From Labrys okinawensis (lineage in GTDB: Bacteria > Pseudomonadota > Alphaproteobacteria > Rhizobiales > Labraceae): a stretch of 64,000 bases of DNA. Of the stretch, positions 18,517 to 27,486 are shown in pieces; within the stretch, counting starts at the first letter, position 1; every line of letters starts with the position of its first letter. The stretch lies in assembly GCF_002982075.1 (NCBI RefSeq), contig NZ_PUEJ01000004.1, positions 310,001-374,000 of the forward strand. The letters run 5' to 3'. The notes below the pieces were generated by a model. That model saw nothing but the letters and a program-made list of their open reading frames with translations, did not search any database and had not been told where the DNA came from. The position numbers and the translations under genes are program-made.

Positions 18517-19575
18517 CTATTCCCGCACCGCCTCCACCACGCCCACGGCGGACTCCGTCGGCACCACGCGAGTGAGGCGGAAACCGGCCCTGGCCAGAAG
18601 CTGGCGGTATTCCTCTTCCGTGCGCTCCTGGCCGCCGGGCAGCGCCAGCATCACCATGTCCAGCAGCTTGCCGGGATGGGGCGCGTCACCGGCGGGCAGC
18701 ACCATCTCGACAAGCAGGAGCCGCCCATCGGGCTGCATCGCCTTGTGGACATGGCCGAGGATGGCGAGGCACTGAGCCTCACTCCAGTCATGAATGACAT
18801 GGGAGAGCACATAGGCATCGCCGCCGGCGGGAACCGTCTCGAAGAAGTCGCCGGGCTCGATCGTGACGCGTTCCCTCACGCCGCGCGCCTCGAGGAGCGC
18901 CGGCGCCTCGGCCACCACATAGGGCCGGTCGAACAGGACGCCGCGCGGTCCCGGATGCCGGGCCAGGATCGTGCCGAGCAGATTGCCGGTGGCTCCGCCC
19001 ACATCGACGATGGTGCCGAACGACGAGAAGTCGTAAGCCGCGGCGACGGCCTCCGGTTCCTGGCCATTCACGCCGACCATGGTCTCGCTGAACAGGGAGG
19101 CTTCCTCCGGATGCTGGCCGAGATAGTCGAACACCGGCATGCCATGCACCTTCTCGAAGGCTGTCTTGCCGGTCTGCAGCGAATAGATGATCTCGTCGAG
19201 GGGGCCGACGAACCAGGGACTGCCGAAGGTCAGCACCGTGGACCGTGCGGCACCCGGTGCACCGGTCCTGAGCGCCTCCCCCAGCTCCGTCAGGGCGAAA
19301 CGCTGGCCGGTGCGTTCGCCGAGGACGCCCAGGCTGGCCAGGCAGCGCATGAAGCGGTGCAGCGAGGGCGCGTGCAGGCCAAGGGGCTCGGCCAGCTCTT
19401 CGGCACTGCGCGGACCGGCGACGAGGTGATCGGCAAGCCCCAGTTTGGCCGCCGCCCAGACCATGCGCGAGACCCAGTTGCCCATCGCAATCTGGATCAG
19501 CTTGACAGGCGGGGGAGGCTCCTGGACCGGCGGGGAGATGGGCTGGGCTGAATCTGCGCGGGCCTTGTCGTCCAT
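18517..19575 (-). CDS. SAM-dependent O-methyltransferase (plant-type family 2)
   Basis: 352 residues from the ATG before MDDKARADSAQPISPPVQEP. A winged-helix dimerisation domain (25-110) is followed by a Rossmann methyltransferase domain: SAM motif IVDVGGATGN (189-198), motif region GVLFDRPYVV, GDFFETVPAGGDAYVLSHVIHDWSE with the catalytic-type His262-Asp263, and GRLLLVEMVLP. Related enzymes methylate hydroxyl groups of phenolics, acetylserotonin or hydroxyneurosporene; the substrate cannot be told from sequence and no biosynthetic cluster surrounds it. Confidence 0.85.
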   Translation of the reverse strand: MDDKARADSAQPISPPVQEPPPPVKLIQIAMGNWVSRMVWAAAKLGLADHLVAGPRSAEELAEPLGLHAPSLHRFMRCLASLGVLGERTGQRFALTELGEALRTGAPGAARSTVLTFGSPWFVGPLDEIIYSLQTGKTAFEKVHGMPVFDYLGQHPEEASLFSETMVGVNGQEPEAVAAAYDFSSFGTIVDVGGATGNLLGTILARHPGPRGVLFDRPYVVAEAPALLEARGVRERVTIEPGDFFETVPAGGDAYVLSHVIHDWSEAQCLAILGHVHKAMQPDGRLLLVEMVLPAGDAPHPGKLLDMVMLALPGGQERTEEEYRQLLARAGFRLTRVVPTESAVGVVEAVRE

Positions 19576-19981
19576 GGCGCCTCTCCGAGGTGGCTTGTAA
19601 TGGACCAGATCTGCAATCCAAAATAGCATGAGTGGCGATGCCCCGCACGGAATTGATAGGGTTGGATCCTACCATTCCGGAGCAGCCCCCTCCTTCTGCT
19701 CAAGGGTGGCCGACCACCGCAAACAGCGCTTCAACCTTGCTAAGGCCTTCCGTTACCTCGGAATTCTCTACGGTAATCGCGGAGAAAAGCGTTAGGTTTC
19801 CGCGAACCCGTCCTGCCTCGAAGTGGGCTCGAAGCTCTGTCGCCGAACAGGCCAGGAGTGATCGCTCCTTCAGCGGGAAAATGACCTGAAGCAAATGTTA
19901 GCATACGAACAAACATTATTGAGACGCCCTTATGAAACGGTATTTTCTGCAATACTACTTGAATGTACTCCCTCGATCCGG

Positions 19982-20007
19982 TTGACATTGCAAAAAGTGC
20001 GTATAAT
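19982..20007 (+). promoter_or_regulatory. Sigma-70-like promoter
   Basis: TTGACA at 19982 and TATAAT at 20002. The spacing between these exact hexamers is 14 bases, short for sigma-70; TTGACA with TAATCT at 16 bases is the alternative pairing. The predicted start is near 20015. Confidence 0.45.
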
Positions 20008-20014
20008 CTTCGCC

Positions 20015-20162
20015 ATCAACGACCCTATTACAGGGAAGAATGGAAGTTGGGGATGTCAATCGCCAGCGTCATTGCCGCCCCAGGCAGAGACCAGCGCGAT
20101 TTTCGACCTTGATGACCGGATAAAACTGAAATCTAAGGGAGGTTTTCGGACCTCCCTTTTTT
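20015..20162 (+). ncRNA. Candidate small RNA
   Basis: A transcript from the promoter-like element would run about 148 bases to the intrinsic terminator at 20135-20162 with no good open frame inside. The interior (CGCCAGCGTCATTGCCGCCC and nearby) matches no RNA family I know. It is transcribed toward the end of the convergent efflux gene. It is inferred from signals only. Confidence 0.4.
20135..20162 (+). terminator. Strong intrinsic terminator
   Basis: AGGGAGGT-TTTCGG-ACCTCCCT followed by a run of T bases. The 8-base stem and T-tract are textbook. There is no protein gene upstream on this strand for over 700 bases, hence the small-RNA proposal. Confidence 0.9.
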
Positions 20163-20329
20163 ATTGCCGTAGGGTTATTTCAAGAGCATCACGACAAAAA
20201 GAAGCCCGTTCTGGCAAGAGGAATGCGGCAATCATAACCAGCGATGCCACTCTCCGCGCTCATCCCCACCTGCGGAGACCTCCGCCCTGCTTTCGGCGGC
20301 CGCGTTGACGTAGCGGCCCATGTCGCAGG

Positions 20330-21553
20330 TCAGCCCGCGACGCGTCCCTTCCCCGCCATCAGCCTCACGCAGGCGGCCGTCAGCGCAACCATGGCGACAT
20401 AACCGACGGCAAGAGGGATTACGGTACCATCGAACACCTGGCCGATCAGGATACCGATCGCGGCGCCCGGCACCATCTGGAGGAAGCCCTGGGTCGAGGC
20501 GGCGGTGCCCGCCACTTCGCCGAGCGGCTCCATGGCCAGGGCGCCGAAATTCGATAGAATCATGCTGAAGACCAGGAATTGCACCGCGCTGAGCCCGAAG
20601 AACAGCCAGAGCGGCAGCGCATGCAGCAAGGCTGCGACGAGGATGGTCAGGGCCGCCGCGCCGAACACGCCGAGCGCCAGCCAGGACAGGAGCCGCATGC
20701 CGTAGCGGTTGACCAGTTGCGCATTCACCATGCCTCCCAACGCCGAACAGGCCGCGCCGCCCGCGAAGAACAGCGGGAACATTGCCTCGACGCCGAAGAC
20801 GTCGCGATAGATCTGCTGGGAAGAATTGAGGAAGCCCATCAGCGCACCGAACAAGGCCGCCATGCCGATGATGTAGGCGAGCGAAATCCGGTTGGCGAAG
20901 ACGATGCCGAAGCCTTCGATCACGGCCTTGAGGCTGAGCGGGCGCTTATGCTCGGGCTGCAGCGTCTCCGGCAGGCGCCACCAGACCCAGGCGATCACGA
21001 TCGCTCCCCACCCCGCCATGAAGCCGAACAGGCCGCGCCAGTCCATCACCGTCATCAGCCCCTGGCCGAGCGAGGGCGCGAGGATGGGCGAGAGCATCAG
21101 CACGGTGAACACCAGTGACATGATCTTCGCCATCTGGTTGCCGGCGAAGACGTCGCGCACCAGCGCAGTGGCGATCACGGCAGAGGCCGCCGCGCCGCTC
21201 CCCTGGATGAATCGCAGGGCAACCAGGGCATTGAAGTTCGAGGTCGAGAAGGCGAACAAGGCCGCCACGCAATAGATGCCGAGCCCGACCAGCAGCGGCC
21301 CGCGCCGGCCGAAACGATCGGACAGAGGCCCGAATACGAGTTGAAGCAGGCCGAAGCCGAGCAGATAGGCCGGGATCACCAATTGCCGCCGGTTGGGATC
21401 GGCTTCGCCGAGGCTGGCACCGATCTGCTGCAGGCCCGGCAGCATGATGTCGATCGCAAAGGCGTTGACGGCAACCAGGCTGGCCACCAGCACGATGAAT
21501 TCCGTGCGCCCGAGCCTGCCCACCACGGGCACGCGGCTTGTCGTATCGGTCAT
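20330..21553 (-). CDS. Bcr/CflA-type MFS drug efflux transporter
   Basis: 407 residues and 12 predicted membrane helices. The Bcr/CflA hallmarks are present: FAIDIMLPGLQQIGASLGE in helix 1, the motif-A loop GPLSDRFGRRGPLL, and the helix-5 antiporter-type stretch SPILAPSLGQGLM. Such inner-membrane proton antiporters export drugs such as bicyclomycin, chloramphenicol or sulfonamides; the substrate here is unknown. It is the last gene of a minus-strand group and lies 91 bases from the YdeP-linked small gene. Confidence 0.88.
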   Translation of the reverse strand: MTDTTSRVPVVGRLGRTEFIVLVASLVAVNAFAIDIMLPGLQQIGASLGEADPNRRQLVIPAYLLGFGLLQLVFGPLSDRFGRRGPLLVGLGIYCVAALFAFSTSNFNALVALRFIQGSGAAASAVIATALVRDVFAGNQMAKIMSLVFTVLMLSPILAPSLGQGLMTVMDWRGLFGFMAGWGAIVIAWVWWRLPETLQPEHKRPLSLKAVIEGFGIVFANRISLAYIIGMAALFGALMGFLNSSQQIYRDVFGVEAMFPLFFAGGAACSALGGMVNAQLVNRYGMRLLSWLALGVFGAAALTILVAALLHALPLWLFFGLSAVQFLVFSMILSNFGALAMEPLGEVAGTAASTQGFLQMVPGAAIGILIGQVFDGTVIPLAVGYVAMVALTAACVRLMAGKGRVAG

Positions 21554-21644
21554 GATGGGATTCCTATGAGTGGCTTTTCATAGGATGATTCCGGTGCCCG
21601 CCGATAGGGTCTGGCGGGCGGGCCGGCGGTGTCACCTTGCGTCC

Positions 21645-21935
21645 TTACAGCCCGGCGAGCCGCGCCCTGCCCGCTGGGCTGATCGCCACCTTGGTGCGTT
21701 GCGTGCGCGCCTGGCGTTCCACCACGTCGAGCCAGCGTCCCTCCTCGGTGAGTTCGTGCGCGGCGCGGATCACCAGGGCATGCTCTACCTCGAACAGCCT
21801 GGCGAAGCTGCGGGTATCGTCGGCGATATCCAGGGTCACGGCAGCGAGGATGACGCCGTCGAGCGGCGAAAGGCGCGGGTCGAGCCGCCGGATCGCCTCG
21901 ATCGTGGCCAGCAGATCCTCTTCTTCCTCGCTCAT
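21645..21935 (-). CDS. Small protein co-translated with YdeP-type enzyme
   Basis: 96 residues, acidic at the start (MSEEEEDLLATIEAIRRLD), mostly helical, ending with a basic KVAISPAGRARLAGL that resembles the wing of a small winged-helix protein. Its ATG overlaps the stop of the molybdopterin oxidoreductase gene (ATGA), so the two are made together. I do not recognise a family. A chaperone or regulatory role for the enzyme is a reasonable guess and no more. Confidence 0.7.
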   Translation of the reverse strand: MSEEEEDLLATIEAIRRLDPRLSPLDGVILAAVTLDIADDTRSFARLFEVEHALVIRAAHELTEEGRWLDVVERQARTQRTKVAISPAGRARLAGL

Positions 21936-24250
21936 GCGGCCACCGCCACCCGACGCCGCAGCGAGACCAGCACCGATTTGGAGGTCGGCGTATCGCTCTC
22001 CTCGCCGGCGCTGGACAAGGGCACCAGCACGTTCGCCTCGGGGTAATAGCCCGCGATGCAGCCGCGCGGGATGTCGTAGGAAACCAGGCGGAAATTCTCA
22101 GCGACACGGGTGATGCCGTCATCGTGCTCGCCGACGAGATCGACGGAGTCACCGGGCGCAGCGCCGATGGCGGCAATGTCGTCAGGATGGATGAAGATCA
22201 CCCGGCGCTCGCCCTTGATGCCGCGGTAGCGATCGTCATGGCCGTAGATCGTGGTGTTGTACTGATCGTGCGAGCGGAAGGTCTGCAGCACGAACACGCC
22301 CTTGCGCCCCCGCGCCTGCTGGAACGCCGTCGCCTCCGGCAGGGGCACGGCGGCGAAATTGGCGCGCCCGGTCGGCGTGTTCCATTCGCGCTCGGCCGCG
22401 GCGTTGCGCAGATGGAAGCCGCGGGGCTTACGCACCCTCACATTATAGTCCTCGAAGCCGGGAATGGTGCGGGCGATCCTGTCGCGTATGAGGTCGTGAT
22501 TGTCGGCAAGCGCCGCCCAGTCGACCTTGTCCGACCCGACGGTCGCGGCGGCGATGCCGGCGACGATGGCGACTTCCGAGCGCAATTCCCTGGAGGCCGG
22601 CGGATTGATGCCGCCCGAGCCGTGCACCATACTCATCGAATCCTCGACCGTGACGATCTGGATCTTGCCGGCGCTGTTGCGATCGACCTCGGTGCGGCCG
22701 AGGCAGGGCAGCAGATAGGCGGCACGCCCCGGCATCAGATGCGAGTGGTTGAGCTTGGTAGCGATGTGGACGGTGAGGTCGCAGGCCCGGAGCGCCTTTT
22801 CCACCAGGGGCGAATCCGGCGTGGCACGGGCGAAATTGCCGCCGAGCCCGACAAAGGCCTTGGAGCTGCCGTCGAGCATCGCGCCGATGGCGGCGAGCAC
22901 GTTGTGGCCGTCGGCGCGCGGCGGCTCGAAGCCGAATTCGCGGGCCAGCGCATCGAGAAAGGCGGCCGGCGGCTTCTCGTTGATGCCGACGGTGCGGTCG
23001 CCCTGCACGTTGGAATGCCCGCGCACCGGGCACAGACCCGCGCCGGGACGGCCGACATGGCCGCGCAGCAGCAGAAGGTTGGCGATCTCGCGGATGGTGG
23101 CCACCGAATGGAGATGCTGCGTCACGCCCATGGCCCAGGTACAGATCACCTTCTCGGCCGACAGATAAATGTCGGCGGCCGTCTCGATCTCGACCTGCGT
23201 CAGGCCCGACTGGTCCTCGATCTCCTCCCAGCTCGTCGCGTCGACAGCGGCACGATAGGCGGCAAGGCCATGGGTGTGCTCGGCCAGGAAGGCTTCGTCC
23301 AGCAGGCTCGGCCGGCCCGCGGCGCGCTCGGCGTCGTCGCGGGCGAACACGGTCTTGGCCATGCCGCGAAAGGCGGCCATGTCCCCGCCGAGGCGCGGCT
23401 GGAAATAGTCGCTCGCGACCGGCTTGGAGCCGCCGCGCAGCATTTCGAGCTTGTCCTGCGGATCGGCGAAGCGTTCGAGGCCCCGCTCGCGCACCGGGTT
23501 GAACACCACCACGCGGGCACCGCGCATCGCCGCACGCCTGAGGTCACCGAGCATGCGGGGATGGTTGGTGCCGGGATTCTGGCCGACAACGAAGATGGCG
23601 TCCGCCTCCTCGAAATCCTCCAGCAGCACCGTGCCCTTGCCGACGCCGATGGCCTGGCGCAGGGCGACGCCGCTCGCCTCGTGGCACATGTTCGAGCAGT
23701 CCGGGAAATTGTTGGTGCCGTAGAGCCGCACGAAGAGCTGATAGAGGAAGGCGGCCTCATTACTGGCCCGGCCCGACGTATAGAACTCGGCCTGGTTCGG
23801 ATCGGCCAGCGCGTTGAGATGAGCGCCGATTTCGCGAAAGGCCTCGTCCCAGGTGATCGCCTCATAGCGGTCGCTGGCCTGGTCGTAGCGCATCGGGTGG
23901 GTCAGCCGGCCCTGGGCCTCCAGCTCGTAATCGGTCCAGCGGCTCAACTCGGCGAGCGTGTGCTCCCGGAAGAAGACCGGCGTGGTGCGCTTGTCCGTCG
24001 ACTCCCAGGCCACGGCCTTGACGCCGTTCTCGCAGAACTCGAAGGAGGAGCCATGCTCGGGGTCACCCCAGGCGCAGCCGGGACAGTCGAAGCCGTCGGG
24101 CTGGTTCGCCTTCAGCATGGTGCGCGCGCCTGTCAGGGGCGAGCCGCTCGCCAGCAGATGCCGGCCGCAGCTCTTGAGCGCTCCCCAGCCACCGGCGGCT
24201 GCCTTGCGAAGCCCGCTCTTGCTGGCCTCGGTCTTGGTGGTCTCGGTCAT
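21932..24250 (-). CDS. FdhF/YdeP-family molybdopterin oxidoreductase
   Basis: 772 residues with the alpha-subunit layout of formate-dehydrogenase-like molybdoenzymes. DGFDCPGCAWGDP replaces the usual four-cysteine [4Fe-4S] motif and has only two cysteines, as in YdeP relatives. Molybdopterin-binding stretches include FYTSGRASNEAAFLYQ, CSNMCHEASGVAL, GQNPGTNHPRM, CPVRGHSNVQGDR and the C-terminal TFRSHDQYNTTIYGHDDRYRG. Some YdeP proteins help acid resistance; the true substrate is unknown. The cofactor would need MoaD and MoaE, both encoded at 56.4-57.1 kb. Confidence 0.93.
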   Translation of the reverse strand: MTETTKTEASKSGLRKAAAGGWGALKSCGRHLLASGSPLTGARTMLKANQPDGFDCPGCAWGDPEHGSSFEFCENGVKAVAWESTDKRTTPVFFREHTLAELSRWTDYELEAQGRLTHPMRYDQASDRYEAITWDEAFREIGAHLNALADPNQAEFYTSGRASNEAAFLYQLFVRLYGTNNFPDCSNMCHEASGVALRQAIGVGKGTVLLEDFEEADAIFVVGQNPGTNHPRMLGDLRRAAMRGARVVVFNPVRERGLERFADPQDKLEMLRGGSKPVASDYFQPRLGGDMAAFRGMAKTVFARDDAERAAGRPSLLDEAFLAEHTHGLAAYRAAVDATSWEEIEDQSGLTQVEIETAADIYLSAEKVICTWAMGVTQHLHSVATIREIANLLLLRGHVGRPGAGLCPVRGHSNVQGDRTVGINEKPPAAFLDALAREFGFEPPRADGHNVLAAIGAMLDGSSKAFVGLGGNFARATPDSPLVEKALRACDLTVHIATKLNHSHLMPGRAAYLLPCLGRTEVDRNSAGKIQIVTVEDSMSMVHGSGGINPPASRELRSEVAIVAGIAAATVGSDKVDWAALADNHDLIRDRIARTIPGFEDYNVRVRKPRGFHLRNAAAEREWNTPTGRANFAAVPLPEATAFQQARGRKGVFVLQTFRSHDQYNTTIYGHDDRYRGIKGERRVIFIHPDDIAAIGAAPGDSVDLVGEHDDGITRVAENFRLVSYDIPRGCIAGYYPEANVLVPLSSAGEESDTPTSKSVLVSLRRRVAVAA

Positions 24251-24320
24251 GGAGGGCTCGCGACGATCTGAAAAACTGCCCTCGCGACATATGGACGATC
24301 CTCGGCTTTATCAAATCGAA

Positions 24321-24344
24321 ATATTCTATCGCGCGATAGGATAT
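24321..24344. promoter_or_regulatory. Palindromic operator candidate
   Basis: The perfect core CTATCGCGCGATAG (24326-24339) is extended on both sides to ATAT...ATAT with one mismatched pair, 24 bases in all. It lies 71-94 bases upstream of the YdeP-type start codon, a position suited to a repressor or activator. The regulator is not identified. Confidence 0.55.
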
Positions 24345-24664
24345 CGCCGTCATTCAGTATTTATCGGCAACCCTGTTCATATTTATACGAATTACAAACT
24401 GCGTACACGATCAGCTGCCAGTCATATTGCGCAATAACATGTCGCTATAGACGCATCAGCGACATGAAAACGGGCGTCATGCCTATTTCAAAGGCATCAA
24501 CTCTCATTACCTCAAGTAGATCTGCACATATTGCATGGCGCGTCAGCGCCACGCTCATACCGGGTCACGACGCAAGCTATTTCAGCAAACGGCCTCGAAC
24601 CGTTCCGCGAAAACGGGAGAACGCCAGTGTCGCATGAGGAATGGTCGAAACCGAACGGTCACCT

Positions 24665-24687
24665 ATACCAGGTCTCGGAAATGCTGA
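24665..24687. repeat. Copy of a dispersed 23-base sequence
   Basis: ATACCAGGTCTCG-GAAATGCTGA here and the same with one base changed at 36144-36166, where it forms one end of a MITE-like element. Only this single end is visible here. Confidence 0.55.
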
Positions 24688-24722
24688 GCTTTTCACGCGT
24701 GACGGTCGAGGAGAGCTGGCAA

Positions 24723-26774
24723 CTACGGGGTAGCCGCCACGGGTGCGGTCGGCGTCGGAGCGAGCTTGCGAAGCTCTTCCGCCATGCCGGCTGCGAGCTC
24801 GCCATCGGCCTTGCCCTCGATGAGGTTGCGCTTGAGCAATTCCTGCTGCAGCACGACCCGGTATTCCCTGGGCCATTTGGCGAAATTGGCAAGGATATCC
24901 TCGATGCTGCGCGGATCCCCGCCGATAGCGGCATCGGCCATCATACGGGCGGCGGCCGCATAGTTCTGCGGCACGCCGAGACCGTCGAGATACATCAAGG
25001 CGAGCTGATAGGTGGCGTAGCTGTTATCGGCCTTCTGGGCCTCGCCGAGCTCCTCCAGCGCCTCCTTGGCATCCTGCCGGACGCCGTAGCCGGTCTTCAG
25101 CATCAAGGCGAGATGGATGCCGGTGTCCTCGGGCCGCGGCAGGCGAGCCTTGTCCAGCGCCGCCATGCCCTTGGCATAGTCCTTCGGCACGTTGAAGCCG
25201 AAGAGATACATATAGCCGATCCAGACATTGGCCGCCTGGTCGCCGGCCGCGGCGGCCTTGCTCAGCTCGCGCGTGATACCGGCCTTGCCCTGCATGCGCT
25301 CGAAAGGCTCGACGAAACCGCGTTTGAAGAAGAAGGAACCCAGCGGCTGCTGCCAGGCCAGGGTGAGGGAGATGGAGCTGTTGCCATCCGGATTGCTGGC
25401 CCCGCCGGCTCTCGCCTTGAACAGGCGGGCAGCGCTGATCCAGCCGCCCTGGCTGCCGGCGATGCCGGCCCGCAGATTCATGCCCAGCGCCTTATCCTTC
25501 TGTCCGGCATCGGCCAGCGCATCGCCGAGCTGGTGCATGAAGCGCCGCTCGCGCGGATATTGCTTGAGCGCCGCCTCGCAAGCCGCCACGATCTCCTTGG
25601 GCGACGCCGCACGGGTACGCCGCATCACGGTGTCGGGGTCGAGCGGGGCCGCGCCGATGCGATCGCATTCGGTTTCGGGGGCCGGGATGCGCTCGCCGGC
25701 CGGCGGCGGCAGCGGGTCGAGCTCGCTGACACCCAGGAGCTGCTTGAGCCTTTCCTCGGCTTCGCCCGCATTGCGGGAATCGCGATAACGGTCGCGGAAT
25801 TCCTCGATCACCTCCGGCATGTCGACATCCTTGACCACTTGCCAGACACGCGGATCGGTCATGCGCAGCATCGCCCCGCTACCGGCCCCGCCGTTCTGAA
25901 ACAGGGAGGGCGGCACCGCCAGCGGCGTGAACTTGGTCTGCTTGCGCGGCGGCGGCTCGACGGGCGGAGGCGGTTCGGCCGGCGGGACCATGGCTACCGG
26001 CCCGCCGCCGGCCGGCGCCAGGGTAATGACGTCGCCACCCAGCGAACCGTTGAAGAACGGCGTCTGCTGCCGGTCGGTGGCGTTGAGCACGTCGTCGCGC
26101 ACCTTGCCGAGGGCGAGGCGGATGTCGAGGCCGGGTTGGGCGAGATAACGCGCCAGGGCCTGTGCATAAGGGCTGTTGATGCCGTTGCCGTCCAGCGCCA
26201 CGCTGCCCTCGCGCGCGGCATAGGCGACGAGCACATTGTCCCCTTCCGGCTCGACCCGCGCCAACCCCTTGCCGACGGAGCGCGTGCCGCGCGTGCGCGC
26301 CATCCTGGCGAGGAAGGGATTGTTGCGGCAGGCATCCAGGATCACCAGCTTGAGCTGCCCGGCGCCGTCCGTCGCCTCGACCACGCGCGAAAGCGCCAGC
26401 GTCTCGTCCTGGACATCGCGATCGCTGGACAGATGCGCATCGGTCGGCACCAGGTAGTTCTCGCCGCCGATCTCGATGCCGTGCCCCGAAAAATAGATCA
26501 CGGCGATATCGGCGCCCGAGGCGCTGGCCTGGAAGCGGCGCAATGCCGCGATCATGCCGGCGCGGTCGGCATCGACGACGGTATCGACCGCATCGAAGCC
26601 GGCCTTCTGCAGCGTCTCCTTCAGCAGCCCGACATCGCGCCCTGGATTGGCGAGGCGCGGCACCTTGGCATAGTCGCTATTGCCGATCAGCAGCGCCACG
26701 CGCCGGCCGGCAAGGGCTGTGTCCGGCATAGCGGCCAGGACGAAGAAGAACAGCAAAGCAAGGCAGCGTGTCAT
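24723..26774 (-). CDS. Caspase-like protease with Sel1 repeats
   Basis: 683 residues. MTRCLALLFFFVLAAMPDTALA is a signal peptide. Residues 24-245 form a caspase/peptidase C14 domain: RRVALLIGNSDY, IAVIYFSGHGIEIGGENYLVP with catalytic His98, and LKLVILDACRNNPF with catalytic Cys149. A proline-rich linker follows (PPAEPPPPVEPPPRK), then a region with Sel1-like repeats (AANVWIGYMYLFGFNVPKDYAKGMAALDKA, NSYATYQLALMYLDGLGVPQNYAAAARMM), which usually bind proteins. Bacterial caspase homologues of this export type are common in Rhizobiales; targets are unknown. A second caspase-like gene is at 50.8 kb. Confidence 0.88.
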   Translation of the reverse strand: MTRCLALLFFFVLAAMPDTALAGRRVALLIGNSDYAKVPRLANPGRDVGLLKETLQKAGFDAVDTVVDADRAGMIAALRRFQASASGADIAVIYFSGHGIEIGGENYLVPTDAHLSSDRDVQDETLALSRVVEATDGAGQLKLVILDACRNNPFLARMARTRGTRSVGKGLARVEPEGDNVLVAYAAREGSVALDGNGINSPYAQALARYLAQPGLDIRLALGKVRDDVLNATDRQQTPFFNGSLGGDVITLAPAGGGPVAMVPPAEPPPPVEPPPRKQTKFTPLAVPPSLFQNGGAGSGAMLRMTDPRVWQVVKDVDMPEVIEEFRDRYRDSRNAGEAEERLKQLLGVSELDPLPPPAGERIPAPETECDRIGAAPLDPDTVMRRTRAASPKEIVAACEAALKQYPRERRFMHQLGDALADAGQKDKALGMNLRAGIAGSQGGWISAARLFKARAGGASNPDGNSSISLTLAWQQPLGSFFFKRGFVEPFERMQGKAGITRELSKAAAAGDQAANVWIGYMYLFGFNVPKDYAKGMAALDKARLPRPEDTGIHLALMLKTGYGVRQDAKEALEELGEAQKADNSYATYQLALMYLDGLGVPQNYAAAARMMADAAIGGDPRSIEDILANFAKWPREYRVVLQQELLKRNLIEGKADGELAAGMAEELRKLAPTPTAPVAATP

Positions 26775-26891
26775 CGGGCAACCGGCGTTGGGGCTCCAGG
26801 GCCGCGATTAGGCGGCGCGCCCTTCTCCGATGGCTCAAGTGGGCGCCAATGTCCATGGCCGTTTCAGGCTTTCAGCCCTCCAACCCGCCCC

Positions 26892-27404
26892 CTACTTCGG
26901 AATCACGACTGCCTTGGTGACTGTCTCGAAATCCGGGCGCCAACGGTCGAACCGAGACCCGAGCGCATAGCAACTGATGGCAGTCCGGCCCTTGGCCGTT
27001 TCGAAGACGGTCCAAAGATGGCGGGGCTTGCCGGGGAACTCGCTGACGAAGTCGGCGGTGAAGGTGATGCCCGCTACGCCCTGCTGGCTGATATTCCTCA
27101 CACTTCCCATGCGAAAGTTGCCGTTGAGTTCCTGCTGTGCCGCCTGGAGCAGGCCAGCCCGTCCCGGCTGGGCGGCCGCCTTGCCGCCCCTCGCAACGGC
27201 GGTGAAGGCCACCTTGCAATTGCCGATTCCCCAGGCTGCGCGGGAGATCTCAAAAGCCGCGCCGTCAGGCTTGGACGCCCGCGTGACGGTAAACTCCCAG
27301 GATAAGTCGCCCACACCCAGGCCGGTTTTCCCGTCACGGACCGGCCCGGCCCACGCCGCGGCCATCAGCAACAGGCTCAATAGGAGAGTCACAAGCATCT
27401 TCAT
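26892..27404 (-). CDS. Exported hypothetical protein
   Basis: 170 residues with signal peptide MKMLVTLLLSLLLMAAAWA. The mature part is beta-rich (DLSWEFTVTRASKPDGAAFEIS, ISQQGVAGITFTADFVSEFPGKPRHLWTVFETAKGRTAISCYA) with two cysteines that may pair. I do not recognise the family. It follows the histone-deacetylase-like gene on the same strand after about 80 bases and precedes the caspase gene by 117 bases, so these three could be co-transcribed, though no strong signal proves it. Confidence 0.65.
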   Translation of the reverse strand: MKMLVTLLLSLLLMAAAWAGPVRDGKTGLGVGDLSWEFTVTRASKPDGAAFEISRAAWGIGNCKVAFTAVARGGKAAAQPGRAGLLQAAQQELNGNFRMGSVRNISQQGVAGITFTADFVSEFPGKPRHLWTVFETAKGRTAISCYALGSRFDRWRPDFETVTKAVVIPK

Positions 27405-27486
27405 GAATAAATCCCGCCGTTCTGTGAATCCAAACGTAACGGAATGACGATAACGATACTTTGCTACAATAGGAAATTCATCAATC

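Larger units (their letters stand above)
19576..20329. other. 750-base intergenic region with small-RNA signals
   Basis: No convincing protein gene is seen between the methyltransferase and efflux genes. The left part is featureless. The right part has a TTGACA/TATAAT promoter-like pair and a strong intrinsic terminator, listed separately. Confidence 0.55.
24251..24722. other. 470-base region upstream of the YdeP-type gene
   Basis: Holds the promoter of the oxidoreductase gene, the palindrome at 24321-24344 and a single copy of a dispersed 23-base sequence at 24665-24687. No gene is convincing here. Confidence 0.5.

Noticed and set aside
19700..19894. 64-residue frame on the minus strand in the methyltransferase/efflux gap
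   Set aside because: No ribosome-binding site and no recognisable domain; codon use is not convincing.
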